DNA of 64,000 nucleotides from Varibaculum prostatecancerukia. GTDB lineage: Bacteria > Actinomycetota > Actinomycetes > Actinomycetales > Actinomycetaceae. Position numbers and translations under genes: made by a program. The first letter of the stretch is position 1, and each line of letters opens with the position of its first letter. Shown piece by piece: positions 46,920-56,100 of this stretch. Below the pieces are notes generated by a model. The model was not told where the DNA came from. It did no database searches and saw only the letters and a list, made by a program, of their open reading frames with translations. The stretch lies in NCBI RefSeq assembly GCF_943169825.2, contig NZ_OW968402.1, positions 1,984,001-2,048,000 on the forward strand, written 5' to 3'.

Positions 46920-47396
46920 TTAGGGACAGTTTGACCAGTGGTTACTTCCATTGGAGAAGTATTGATCCTTCCAAATCGGCACCTGCGCCTTAATCTGGTC
47001 AACGATCTCGGCGCTCACTTTGAAGGCGGCGGCGCGGTGGGGTGCGTCCACCACTACTAGCAGGGCAGTTTCTCCGATTTCTAGGCGCCCGATCCGGTGG
47101 CGTACGAAAACCGCATCCAAACTTTCAACGCTAGTGCCAGCAGCCTCCGGGGAAACCGCGCCCTCGCCCTCGGAAAGGACATGGTCAATCGCATCCCGGA
47201 CGGCTTTAACCAGAAATTTTTCAGCCTCCGGATGCGCGGAATAAATCAGGTGGGTCACTTCTTGACCGCCGTCGTGGTTGCGGACGCAGCCGTTAAAGAC
47301 CACCCGCGCGCCGGAAGTGGCGGGAATATCCGCTATCCCCGGAGACGAACTAGGATCTACCAGGGGTTTTTCTGTAATTTTTACGTCCAATAGCAT
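46920..47396 (-). CDS. moaE: Molybdopterin synthase large subunit
   Basis: 158 residues. Conserved segments: GARVVFNGCVRNHDGGQEVTH, VRHRIGRLEIGETALLVVVD and APHRAAAF near the middle, and IWKDQYFSNGSNHW at the C-terminus with the catalytic Lys. With MoaD it inserts sulphur into precursor Z to give molybdopterin. Divergent from moeB. Confidence 0.95.
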   Translation of the reverse strand: MLLDVKITEKPLVDPSSSPGIADIPATSGARVVFNGCVRNHDGGQEVTHLIYSAHPEAEKFLVKAVRDAIDHVLSEGEGAVSPEAAGTSVESLDAVFVRHRIGRLEIGETALLVVVDAPHRAAAFKVSAEIVDQIKAQVPIWKDQYFSNGSNHWSNCP

Positions 47397-47460
47397 CTGT
47401 CACCCTCCTGAAGCGCTCTCCCGGTAGAGTATAAAGCAGTAGTTAGGGGAAAGGACGCGG

Positions 47461-48213
47461 ATGGTTTCCGAACGTGATCGCCTCACCGCCACTGTAGACG
47501 GGATAGGTGAGTGCGGGATTGACTCTTTGCAGGCCGCGCGGGTTTTGGTAGTAGGCGCAGGGGGCCTAGGTTCCCCGGCGTTAGCGTATTTAAGTGCTGC
47601 CGGGGTCGGCACCCTGGGCATTTCGGATCCCGACCGGGTCGAGCAATCGAACCTGCAGCGGCAAGTTATTCATCCCGCTTCTAGCTTGGGGCAGGTTAAA
47701 TCGGTGTCGGCGGCGGCCACCGTCCATAGCTTGAACCCGAATGTACGGGTGCAACTGGAACCGAAGATAACGCCCGACAATGCCCGCAGCATTATTAGCG
47801 CGTATGACCTGGTGATTGATGCGACCGATAATTTTTCCGCTAAATATCTGCTTGCCGATACTTGCGCCGAGGTGGGCCGCCCGCATCTGTGGGGAACTTT
47901 AGTGGCCATGAACTTCCAGATTTCGGTGTTCGCCAAGGGACTTACCCTGCGGGATCTGTATCCGGTGGCACCTCCGGAAGGAACCACCCCTACTTCTAAG
48001 GTAAATGGCGTGTTAGGGGCAGTTTGCGGGCAAGCTGGCTCCATTTTGGCAACTGAAGCTATCAAGATGATTGTGGGAGTGGGCGAACCTCTTATCGGAA
48101 AATTATTGATCGTCGATACCGCCAGCGGGAAATGGAACGTAGTACATTTTGAGAGCGCCAAGGCGAACAAAGCTACCCCAGAAAGGATAGGCAATCATGA
48201 AACCCGTAGATGA
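47461..48213 (+). CDS. moeB: MoeB/ThiF/HesA family adenylyltransferase
   Basis: 250 residues. ATP-binding VVGAGGLGSPALAYLSAAGV (~30-49) and SNLQRQVIH (~63-71) identify an E1-like enzyme that adenylates the MoaD C-terminus. No rhodanese domain. The structural zinc cysteines usual in this family are missing: the first CxxC position reads TLRDLYP, the second is absent at the C-terminus. Overlaps moeA by 17 bases. Could also serve a ThiS partner. Confidence 0.88.
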   Translation: MVSERDRLTATVDGIGECGIDSLQAARVLVVGAGGLGSPALAYLSAAGVGTLGISDPDRVEQSNLQRQVIHPASSLGQVKSVSAAATVHSLNPNVRVQLEPKITPDNARSIISAYDLVIDATDNFSAKYLLADTCAEVGRPHLWGTLVAMNFQISVFAKGLTLRDLYPVAPPEGTTPTSKVNGVLGAVCGQAGSILATEAIKMIVGVGEPLIGKLLIVDTASGKWNVVHFESAKANKATPERIGNHETRR

Positions 48214-49561
48214 ATACCTAAACCAGGTATTAATGCAGGTAAAGTCGCTTCCTCCTACGCTAATGCCGGTGGCGGAGGCTTTGGGAGCCACTTTGGCAGA
48301 GGACGTGTTTGCCCGTTTTCCGGTGCCGCCCTTTACTAACTCGGCTATGGACGGGTTTGCGGTGCGCGCCTGCGACCTGCCGGACGTCCTCGAAAATAAT
48401 AAAATTCCCCCTTCTTGCGAAGACGGACAGCATGCCGAGGAAGATCCGTCGAAACCAGTCAGTAAAAATAACTTGCCAAGCGCGCCAGGGGATGACGGGG
48501 CACAAAAAACTTTACCCCTCACTTTACCAGTGGAAGCCGATATTCCCGCTGGTGATAACACGGATTATCAACTCAGCCCTGGGCACGCCATCCGAATCAT
48601 GACTGGTGCACGCATGCCTGCCGGCGCCGATACCGTGATTAAAGTCGAGGACACTACCCTGCCGGCTGGCCCGCTTGCCCTACCCAAAGAGGTCACGATC
48701 GTGCAGTGCCCCCGCGCAGGGGCGAATGTGCGCAAGGCGGGCGAGGACGCTGCCATCGGTGATTTAGTGCTGGAAGCGGGAACGATACTTACTCCCGCTG
48801 CGCTTTCCTCGGCAGTTTCGATTGGTTATTCCGAGTTGCCGGTTTATCGCCGCCCGCGAGTGGCGGTTATTTCTACCGGGTTGGAGCTGCGTCCGGTGGG
48901 AGCGAGCCTGAAGGGAGCGCAGATCCCGGACTCGAATTCGGTGCTGCTGGAGGCGTTGTTGCGTCGGCAAGACGCGATCGTATCTGGGGTTTATAGCTCT
49001 GATGATGAGCCGGAAGTGTTTGCGAAAACCTTGCAACAGGCCGCTCAGGGTGCGGATTTGATTGTTACTACTGGCGGAGTGAGTGCTGGCGCCTATGACG
49101 TGGTCAAAGAGGTCGGCTTGTCGGGAGGATTAGAGTTTACAAAAGTGGCGATGCAGCCGGGTAAACCACAAGGTTTCGGCACGATTCCGGCTCCCGATGG
49201 AGCCGCAGTTTATGTGGCAACTTTGCCGGGTAACCCGGTGAGTGTATTCGTATCTTTTCATGTGTTTGTGCGCCCAATTCTGGCGGCTCTCGCAGGTAAG
49301 GAAGGACGCGCTGCGCTGCAAACTCGCGCCGCCACCACTACGGTGGCCTGGAAGTCGCCTGCTGGTAAACGCCAGTTCGTTCCGGTTCATTTAACTGAGG
49401 CGCAGCGCGTGGGCGATACCCCTACCATTACCCCTACTCACCGCTTAGGGGCGCGTTCTCATTTCGTGGCTTCGCTACATCAAGCAAATGCGCTGGCGAT
49501 CGTGCCAGAGGAGGTAACCCAGGTAGATCAATGGAGCCTAGTGGATGTGTTGCCCTGTTAG
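48197..49561 (+). CDS. moeA: Molybdopterin molybdenumtransferase
   Basis: 454 residues. PPFTNSAMDGFAVRA (~40-54), IMTGARMPAGADTVIKVED (~134-152), VTTGGVSAGAYDVVKEV (~293) and GKPQGFGTIP, then GNPVSVFVSFHVFVRP, are family motifs. It inserts molybdenum into adenylated molybdopterin. A polar insertion of ~45 residues (~70-115) within domain II is not usual. Its ATG lies inside the end of moeB. Confidence 0.95.
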   Translation: MKPVDEYLNQVLMQVKSLPPTLMPVAEALGATLAEDVFARFPVPPFTNSAMDGFAVRACDLPDVLENNKIPPSCEDGQHAEEDPSKPVSKNNLPSAPGDDGAQKTLPLTLPVEADIPAGDNTDYQLSPGHAIRIMTGARMPAGADTVIKVEDTTLPAGPLALPKEVTIVQCPRAGANVRKAGEDAAIGDLVLEAGTILTPAALSSAVSIGYSELPVYRRPRVAVISTGLELRPVGASLKGAQIPDSNSVLLEALLRRQDAIVSGVYSSDDEPEVFAKTLQQAAQGADLIVTTGGVSAGAYDVVKEVGLSGGLEFTKVAMQPGKPQGFGTIPAPDGAAVYVATLPGNPVSVFVSFHVFVRPILAALAGKEGRAALQTRAATTTVAWKSPAGKRQFVPVHLTEAQRVGDTPTITPTHRLGARSHFVASLHQANALAIVPEEVTQVDQWSLVDVLPC

Positions 49562-49618
49562 GGATGCATTGATCCCTGCAATATCGCGGTGCGGGAATTT
49601 AGGAAATAAGGAGGAGTA

Positions 49619-50146
49619 ATGAAAGACGCGGAAGCCCAGCCTTTACCTCACTTAAATGCAGCAGGTCAGGCGCATATGGTGGATATTACCGGCAAGCACC
49701 CCACGGTGCGCCAGGCGCGGGCACGCGCCTTCGTGCAGTGCTCGCCAAAGATTATGGCAGCGCTGCGCTCTGGCGAAGTTCCTAAGGGGGATGCTTTAGC
49801 GGTGGCACGTATCGGCGGCATCGCCGCAGCGAAACGTACCCCGCTGCTACTGCCCTTAGCGCACCCTATCGGGGTACATTATTGTGCGGTCGATATCGAA
49901 CTAGCGGAAGAAGGCGTGGAAATCACCGCCATTTGCCGAACCACTGATCGCACCGGAATTGAGATGGAGGCACTTACCGCCGCCTCGGTTGCGGCTCTAA
50001 ACCTAATCGACATGGTGAAAGGGGTGGACAAAATGGTTTCCATCCGCGAATGCTACGTCCTTGAAAAACGGGGAGGGCGCTCCGGCACCTGGGTACGACC
50101 CGGATGCGAACAAGCCGCCGCAGTTAAGGAAAATAACCATGGCTAG
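49619..50146 (+). CDS. moaC: Cyclic pyranopterin monophosphate synthase
   Basis: 175 residues. GKHPTVRQARARAFVQ, KRTPLLLPLAHPI (~78-90), TGIEMEALTAASVAALNLID (~110) and DMVKGVDKMV with catalytic Asp and Lys. The usual LCHP motif reads LAHP: the catalytic-region His stays, the Cys is replaced. AGGAGG before ATG. Follows MoaA in the pathway although the genes are 9.5 kb apart. Confidence 0.95.
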   Translation: MKDAEAQPLPHLNAAGQAHMVDITGKHPTVRQARARAFVQCSPKIMAALRSGEVPKGDALAVARIGGIAAAKRTPLLLPLAHPIGVHYCAVDIELAEEGVEITAICRTTDRTGIEMEALTAASVAALNLIDMVKGVDKMVSIRECYVLEKRGGRSGTWVRPGCEQAAAVKENNHG

Positions 50147-50759
50147 CTCCTCGCAGTATCTAAATGGGGTGATTATGCTCGCCGGAGGCACCGGTAAGAG
50201 GCTGGGCGGGTGCAGCAAACCCGATTTACTAATCGCCGGAGATCGCCTCATCAGCTGGAGTTTATCCTTCCTGCCGAAAGTTCCCACCGTGGTGGTGGCT
50301 CCTGGCGAGGTTGAAGTTCCAGAGAATGTTTTTCTCACCATGGAGGAACCTCCCAGCTCCGGCCCTGCCGCCGGTATTGTTGCTGGTTGGCGCAGGTTAG
50401 CGAACTCTTTCGTATTTTCGCCCTCCGATATTATCGGGGTGTGTCCGGTGGACGCTCCGCTTTCCGGGTTTGCTTTGCGTCAGCTGGCGCGGCAGCTACA
50501 GGAAACCAATGAGGACGCTGCTGAGAAACAAAAAATACTTTTAGGCCAGGTGGGGGAAGTTACCCAATATGTTCTCGGGGCGTTTACCGTGCGGGCGCTA
50601 ATGGAGATGGCGCGAGCAAATACCTTAAATCGTTCGGTACGCGGAGTGCTGGCTGAAATCGGGTTTGCCACCCGCGAGATCTCTCCGGACTATGCCCGCG
50701 ACGTGGATACGCCGGCAGATATCGCCCCGGTAACCGAGTTGCTACGTATCTCCCGCTAG
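50139..50759 (+). CDS. mobA: Molybdenum cofactor guanylyltransferase (MobA-like)
   Basis: 206 residues. The nucleotidyltransferase loop MLAGGTGKRLGGCSKPDLLI lies at ~13-32, followed by PSSGPAAGIVAGW and VCPVDAPLSGFALRQL. It adds GMP to Mo-molybdopterin to give the bis-MGD form that NarG needs. ATG at 50139 overlaps the moaC end by eight bases and has AAGGAAA upstream; a longer start at 50061 would sit far inside moaC. Confidence 0.88.
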   Translation: MASSSQYLNGVIMLAGGTGKRLGGCSKPDLLIAGDRLISWSLSFLPKVPTVVVAPGEVEVPENVFLTMEEPPSSGPAAGIVAGWRRLANSFVFSPSDIIGVCPVDAPLSGFALRQLARQLQETNEDAAEKQKILLGQVGEVTQYVLGAFTVRALMEMARANTLNRSVRGVLAEIGFATREISPDYARDVDTPADIAPVTELLRISR

Positions 50760-50786
50760 CTAGGCGAGGACACCGGGTTAGGTCGA

Positions 50787-50891
50787 GCGAGGGAGTAGAT
50801 TGCCCCTCCTGCCCAAGAATTCGGAAAACGTAGCGGCGTTTTCCAAATTCTTATGCCCACCGCGCCCGCTCGGAACAACCTACTCCCCCGC
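50787..50891. repeat. Palindromic intergenic element, copy C
   Basis: Same plan as A and B with compensating changes: outer AGTAG/CTACT where B has AGAAG/CTTCT, inner GAATTCGGAAAACG/CGTTTTCCAAATTC where B has AATCGAAAAATGA/TCATTTTCCGATT. Shared anchors are CTCC-GCCCAA on the left and TTCTTA-GCCC on the right. Lies in the tail-to-tail gap mobA/mog. Confidence 0.75.
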
Positions 50892-50986
50892 AAGGGTCGC
50901 GGCCGGTAAAAGATACGAGAGGGGCTTGAGCCGAGCCTTGCGAGGCTCACGGGGTCCCCGGAGTGCTTTTACCGAGCCAGACCCTT
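50892..50986. repeat. Second palindrome next to copy C
   Basis: AAGGGTC/GACCCTT, GGC/GCC and GGTAAAAG/CTTTTACC give a stepped outer stem; GAGCC/GGCTC and GGGGC/CCCCG lie inside. It abuts copy C directly. No reading frame. Confidence 0.6.
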
Positions 50987-50995
50987 GATCAATAG

Positions 50996-51021
50996 GCGGG
51001 AGGAAAAACTTCTCCCCGCGC
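50996..51021 (-). repeat. Solo arm of element A/B
   Basis: Matches, base for base, the reverse complement of the left arm of copy B (GCGGGAGGAAAAACTTCTCC as its core). It is a lone arm at the mog side of the gap. Confidence 0.7.
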
Positions 51022-51043
51022 CCCTGGGGGCGTGGCTAACTAT

Positions 51044-51595
51044 CTATTCCAGGGGGAAGGCGGCCGGATCTAGCTGCTCCAAAAGGTGGGGCAAGAGCGG
51101 GCCGAGGACGCTAATGGTGTCGCGTACTCCTCCTCGGGAGCCGGGCGCATTGGCCACGATGGCACCGTTTGCGCCACGCGCAGTGATTCCCACTAGGGCG
51201 CGCGAAAGCGAAGCCAGCGGGGTGGCTTTTAGACCCTGCTGACAGATTTGCCAAGCAATCGCGTCCAGGCGTGCCTCTAACAGCGGAGCGGTGGCCTCGG
51301 GTGTCAGGTCGCGTTCGGTAATTCCGGTGCCTCCGGTAGTGAGCACCACTCGCGCGCCCTCGGCAATGGCAGCACGAATTTCGTTTTGCACGGATTCGAT
51401 TCCGTCAGCCACCACCCTTACTCGATCTACGTCGATTCCGTACTCACCCAACAGTTCCTGCGCTAAGGGCCCGGATTTATCAGGGCGTTCTCCGCTTTTA
51501 CAACGATCGGAAACAGTTATCACCGCACCTGCGGCACGACCACGTAATTTTTGTAGTTTTTTCTCTTTTAAGTGTGCGTGCGGGTCTACTGACAC
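51044..51595 (-). CDS. mog: MogA/MoaB family molybdopterin adenylyltransferase
   Basis: 183 residues. AVITVSDRCKSGERPDKSGP (~22-41) and VLTTGGTGITERDLTPEAT (~84-102) are the molybdopterin-binding motifs; the protein adenylates molybdopterin before MoeA acts. Divergent from narK and the only cofactor gene here reading on the minus strand besides moaE. Confidence 0.93.
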   Translation of the reverse strand: MSVDPHAHLKEKKLQKLRGRAAGAVITVSDRCKSGERPDKSGPLAQELLGEYGIDVDRVRVVADGIESVQNEIRAAIAEGARVVLTTGGTGITERDLTPEATAPLLEARLDAIAWQICQQGLKATPLASLSRALVGITARGANGAIVANAPGSRGGVRDTISVLGPLLPHLLEQLDPAAFPLE

Positions 51596-51791
51596 GGCGA
51601 TTTCCTCCTAGTAATTATGTAAGTCAAGACTTTTCTTTACCTGGTTATTTCCCATAAAAACTGATTACTATTTGCAGCAATAATACTGCCCTAACCTGCA
51701 GGTATCCTCAAAAGTTATCCTAACACGAATAATTGAGGAACAATCTGCAAGACTGGCAATGTTACCTGGTATTACTGAAAGCATTGGAGCT

Positions 51792-53111
51792 ATGGAAGCT
51801 ACAAAGAAGTCTAAATACATACTGACTGACTGGGAACCGAATAACCCGGATAAATGGAACTCTGGTCTTGCCTGGCGCACCCTGGCGATTTCCACCTATT
51901 CCTTAATCCTGGCATTTACTGTTTGGTTCCTGGTATCAGCAATTGCCCCGAAACTTAACGAGATCGGATTCGACCTTACTAAGGCGCAACTGTACTGGCT
52001 AACCTCTATGCCTGGTTTGTCCTGCGGATTCTTGCGTTTGATTTACACCTTCTTGCCGCCCATCGTGGGCACCCGAAAACTGGTGGGCTGGTCCTCCATC
52101 CTGTACATCGTCCCCATGCTGGGCTGGTTCTTCGCGGTACAAAATCCGAACACCCCCTATTGGTGGCTACTAGCTTTAGCCTTCATGTGCGGAATCGGGG
52201 GCGGTTCCTTCTCTGGCTATATGCCTTCTACCGGCTATTTCTTCCCTAAACGCTTATCGGGGACCGCTTTGGGGCTGCAAGCTGGGATTGGCAACCTGGG
52301 GATGTCGATTATTCAGCTAGTCGGCCCGATGCTAATGGGATTCTCGCTGTTTGGGCTCACCTGGATGACCCCCCAGCAGACCGCTGACGGGGCTAGTATC
52401 TGGGTGTCTAACGCTGCGATTATCTTCGTTCCCTGGTGCATCGTAGCTGCCATCTTGTCATTTACCATGCTGCGTGACGTGCCGATTACCGCTAATATCC
52501 GCCAACAGCTCGATATCTTCAGCAATCCCAACACCTGGTATATGACGGTGCTGTATGTGATGACCTTCGGACTATTTTCGGGTCTCTCGGCAGTATTCGG
52601 ACTGCTCATTAACGACAACTACGGTGCGGAGTCCACCTTGAAACTGGCAGTCGCAGGAGCCTCCTTCGCCTTCCTCGGGCCGCTGATCGGTTCGGTCGTC
52701 CGGATGGCCTGGGGGCCGTTCTGCGACAAAATGGGCGGGGCAATCTGGACCTTCATTTCCGGAGTGGGCATGGCGGTTACCCTAGCCATCGCGGGCTTCT
52801 ACCTAAATAATCCTCGCGGTATGAGCGACTTTTACGGTTTCTTGATTGCGATGTTGGTGATGTTCTTCTTCGCTGGCCTAGGCAATGCCGGCACCTTCAA
52901 ACAGATGCCGATGATTATGCCCGCCCGCCAAGCAGGTGGCGCAATCGGATTCACCGCCGCGGTAGCCTCTTTCGGCCCCTTCGTGGTGTCGGTGGCGCTA
53001 ACTATGATTTCGCCGACGGTCTTCTTCTATGGATGCACCGTCTTTTGCATTATTGGCTCGGCGCTTTGCTGGTGGCAGTACGCCCGCAAGAACGCGCCCT
53101 TCCCCGGATAA
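51792..53111 (+). CDS. narK: Nitrate/nitrite transporter NarK
   Basis: 439 residues, 12-helix MFS of the NNP family. Signature regions: TSMPGLSCGFLRLIYTFLPP, GGSFSGYMPSTGYFFPKRL (helix 5, Gly-rich nitrate signature) and GNAGTFKQMPMIMPARQAGG (helix 11). It takes up nitrate and/or exchanges nitrite. Start uncertain: ATG 51792 gives the family-like N-terminus KYILTDWEPNNPDKW but its GGAG is very close; ATG 51759 adds 11 residues and has no clear ribosome site. First gene of the nar block. Confidence 0.93.
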   Translation: MEATKKSKYILTDWEPNNPDKWNSGLAWRTLAISTYSLILAFTVWFLVSAIAPKLNEIGFDLTKAQLYWLTSMPGLSCGFLRLIYTFLPPIVGTRKLVGWSSILYIVPMLGWFFAVQNPNTPYWWLLALAFMCGIGGGSFSGYMPSTGYFFPKRLSGTALGLQAGIGNLGMSIIQLVGPMLMGFSLFGLTWMTPQQTADGASIWVSNAAIIFVPWCIVAAILSFTMLRDVPITANIRQQLDIFSNPNTWYMTVLYVMTFGLFSGLSAVFGLLINDNYGAESTLKLAVAGASFAFLGPLIGSVVRMAWGPFCDKMGGAIWTFISGVGMAVTLAIAGFYLNNPRGMSDFYGFLIAMLVMFFFAGLGNAGTFKQMPMIMPARQAGGAIGFTAAVASFGPFVVSVALTMISPTVFFYGCTVFCIIGSALCWWQYARKNAPFPG

Positions 53112-53120
53112 GAATTATTG

Positions 53121-53145
53121 CCGAGGACGCCGCTAGCGTCCTCGG
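53121..53145. repeat. Inverted pair of the GAGGACGC octamer between narK and narG
   Basis: CCGAGGACGC (53121-53130) and GCGTCCTCGG (53136-53145) form a perfect 10-bp stem with a five-base loop. There is no T-run, so it could be a partial terminator or an mRNA processing stem that sets the narK to narG ratio. Confidence 0.65.
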
Positions 53146-53185
53146 GACAAAAACTTAATAAGCACACAACTTAAAGGAAAATAAA

Positions 53186-56100
53186 ATGGCTGTTTCTTCG
53201 TTATTAAAACTAGGTGCGAAGCTTAGGCGCGGGCAGGTAAGCCAGGACGCTCGCCAAATGTTCCTGGTCGGAGGGCGGGAAGCCGATGCGTTCTATCGGC
53301 AACGTTTCAGCCATGACAAGGTGGTGCGCTCTACTCACGGCGTGAACTGCACCGGTTCTTGCTCCTGGCGGGTGTTTGTAAAGGACGGGTTAATCACCTG
53401 GGAGGCACAGGCGGTTGACTATCCGTCTACCGGTCCGGATATGCCCGACTACGAGCCGCGCGGCTGCCCGCGAGGCGCCGCGTTCTCCTGGTACGAGTAT
53501 TCCCCCACCCGCATCCGGCACTCCTATGTGCGCTCAGTACTGCTAGATGCTTACCGCAAAGCTAAACAAACTCACCCGGATCCGGTCGAGGCTTTCCGGG
53601 CGGTAGCCGCAGATCCGGTAGCCTCCGCCGCCTATAAATCCGCGCGCGGCAAGGGCGGTATGGTGCGTACCAGCTGGGAGGAAGCCCTAGAGATCGTGGC
53701 TGCCGCCAACGTGGCCACCATCAAAGACTATGGTCCAGACCGCATCGCCGGATTCTCGGTGCTCCCGGCTATGTCGATGGTTTCTTTCGGGGCGGGCGCC
53801 CGCTACCTGCAGCTGATTGGTGGGGTCAACCTATCTTTCTATGACTGGTATGCCGATCTTCCAGTCGCTAGCCCCCAAGTGTTTGGGGATCAAACCGACG
53901 TTCCCGAGGCTGGAGACTGGTTTAACTCTTCCTACCTGCTGGTTTGGGGTTCGAATCTGCCACTGACTCGTACTCCGGATGCGCACTTCATGACGGAAGC
54001 GCGTTACCACGGTCAAAAGATGGTGTCGATTAATCCTGACTATTCCGATAACACCAAGTTTGCGGATGAATGGCTCCGGGTTAATCCCGGCACTGACGCG
54101 GCACTGGCGACCGCGATGGGACATGTGATTCTAAATGAGTTCCACGTGGGCAAACAGTCTCAGTATTTCCTGGACTATATGCGGGCATATACCGACTCGC
54201 CCTTCCTGATAAAGCTAGAAGAAACCGCGGAAGGATTGGTGCCCGGAAAATTCCTAAGCGCCGCTGACGTTTCTAGCCTACCTGCAGAAACTAAAGCAAA
54301 ACCGAAACCAGAATTCCGCTTCTTAGTGATGGATGCCGACGGCAGTGTCAAGGATCCGGGTGGTACTTTGGCTGACCGGTTCACTCCGGAAGGTAAAGGC
54401 CATTGGAACCTGAAGATGGAGGGCGTCAATGCCGAGCTCAGCCTGTATGAAAGCGATGCTAAAACCGCAGAAATCACTCTTCCGCGTTTCGACCTGGTAG
54501 CCGGAGAAAGCGCAGGCTCCTCGGTAGGTGCTGGCACCATTAAGCGCGGGGTGCCGGTGCGCGAGGTTGACGGACATCTGGTTACCACCGTTTTTGACAT
54601 TATGCTGGCTCACTATGGGGTAAAGCGCGCCGGTCTACCGGGCGTTTGGGGTGAGGATTATCAGGATTCCTCCAACCCGGGTACCCCGGCATGGGCAGAA
54701 GAAATCACCGGAGTGCCGGCTAATGCCACCATCCGGATTGCCCGCGAGTTCGCCCAAAACGCCCTAGATTCTAAGGGACGTAGCCAAATTATTTTGGGTG
54801 CTGGCACTAACCACTATTTCCACTCTGACCAGATTTATCGCACCATCCTGGCACTAACTTCTATGTGCGGTACCCAGGGGGTTAACGGTGGCGGCTGGGC
54901 GCACTACGTGGGGCAAGAAAAGGTGCGTCCGATTACCGGCTGGACGCAATATTCATTTGCCTTGGACTGGCAACGCCCGGCACGGCAAATGATCTCCACC
55001 GGTTTCTGGTATTTAACTACTGACCAGTGGCGTTACGATTCGCTAACCACCGACCGCTTAACTTCGCCCGCGAGCGTGGCTCAGGTACCCAAGCAAAACA
55101 TTGCGGATTCTTTACTGGAAGCTACCGAACGCGGCTGGATGCCCGCATATCCCCAGTTCAACCGGTCTTCTCTGGAACTGGGACGGCAAGCGCAAGAGTC
55201 GGGGAAGAAACCCGCGGAATACGTAGCCGAACAGCTAGCTGCCGGAAAGCTAGAGTTCGCGGCGAAAGATCCGGACAACCCGGTCAACTACCCGCGCGTC
55301 CTCTTTAACTGGCGGACTAACCTGTTGGGGTCCTCTGCTAAAGGTACCGAGTTCTTCTTGCGCCATATGATCGGCGCCGATAACGATGTCCAGGCCGAGG
55401 AAGTACCCGAAGATCAGCGTCCTCGTAACGTTCGTTGGCGCGAGCAGGCCGCGAAAGGCAAGCTGGATTTGGTAGTGACTGCGGATTTCCGTAACACTTC
55501 TACCACTTTACATTCTGACGTTTTACTGCCTGCTGCCACCTGGTACGAGAAATATGACCTGTCCAGCACGGATATGCATCCCTATGTGCATACCTTCAAC
55601 GCGGCGATCCTGCCGCCCTGGCAGGCACGCACGGATTTCCAGTTGTTCCAAGATCTGGCGCAATTGGTGTCGCAGATGGCAGGCAGTCACCTAGGCACGC
55701 AAACAGATGTGTTGGCCGCTCCTCTGGGGCATGACAGCCCCGATGAACTAGCTAATCCTGCCGGGGTAGTTATTCCCCGGGAGGAATGCGGCTGGGTGCC
55801 GGGAGTCAATATGCCAAAGATTATTCCGATCGAGCGCGACTACACCAAGATTGCGGAGAAATTTAACTCTTTAGGTCCGGTAATCGAGAAAATGGGGATG
55901 GGTACCAAGGGCGTGCCTTTCACCCCGGATAAAGAACTACGGGAAATGCGCGAACAGTTCGGAGAAATCGAGACCGCGATTGGCCCGCGGCCGCGCCTAG
56001 ACACCGATCAGATTGCTGCCGAGTTTATTTTGAAGTTCTCCGGTACCACCAATGGACGGCTGGCTACCCAGGGCTTTAAGACCTTAACTGAAAAAGTGGG

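Noticed and set aside
40343-51021. CRISPR array
   Set aside because: The repeats are few, palindromic, about 105 bases long and kilobases apart with genes between, with no cas genes in the window.
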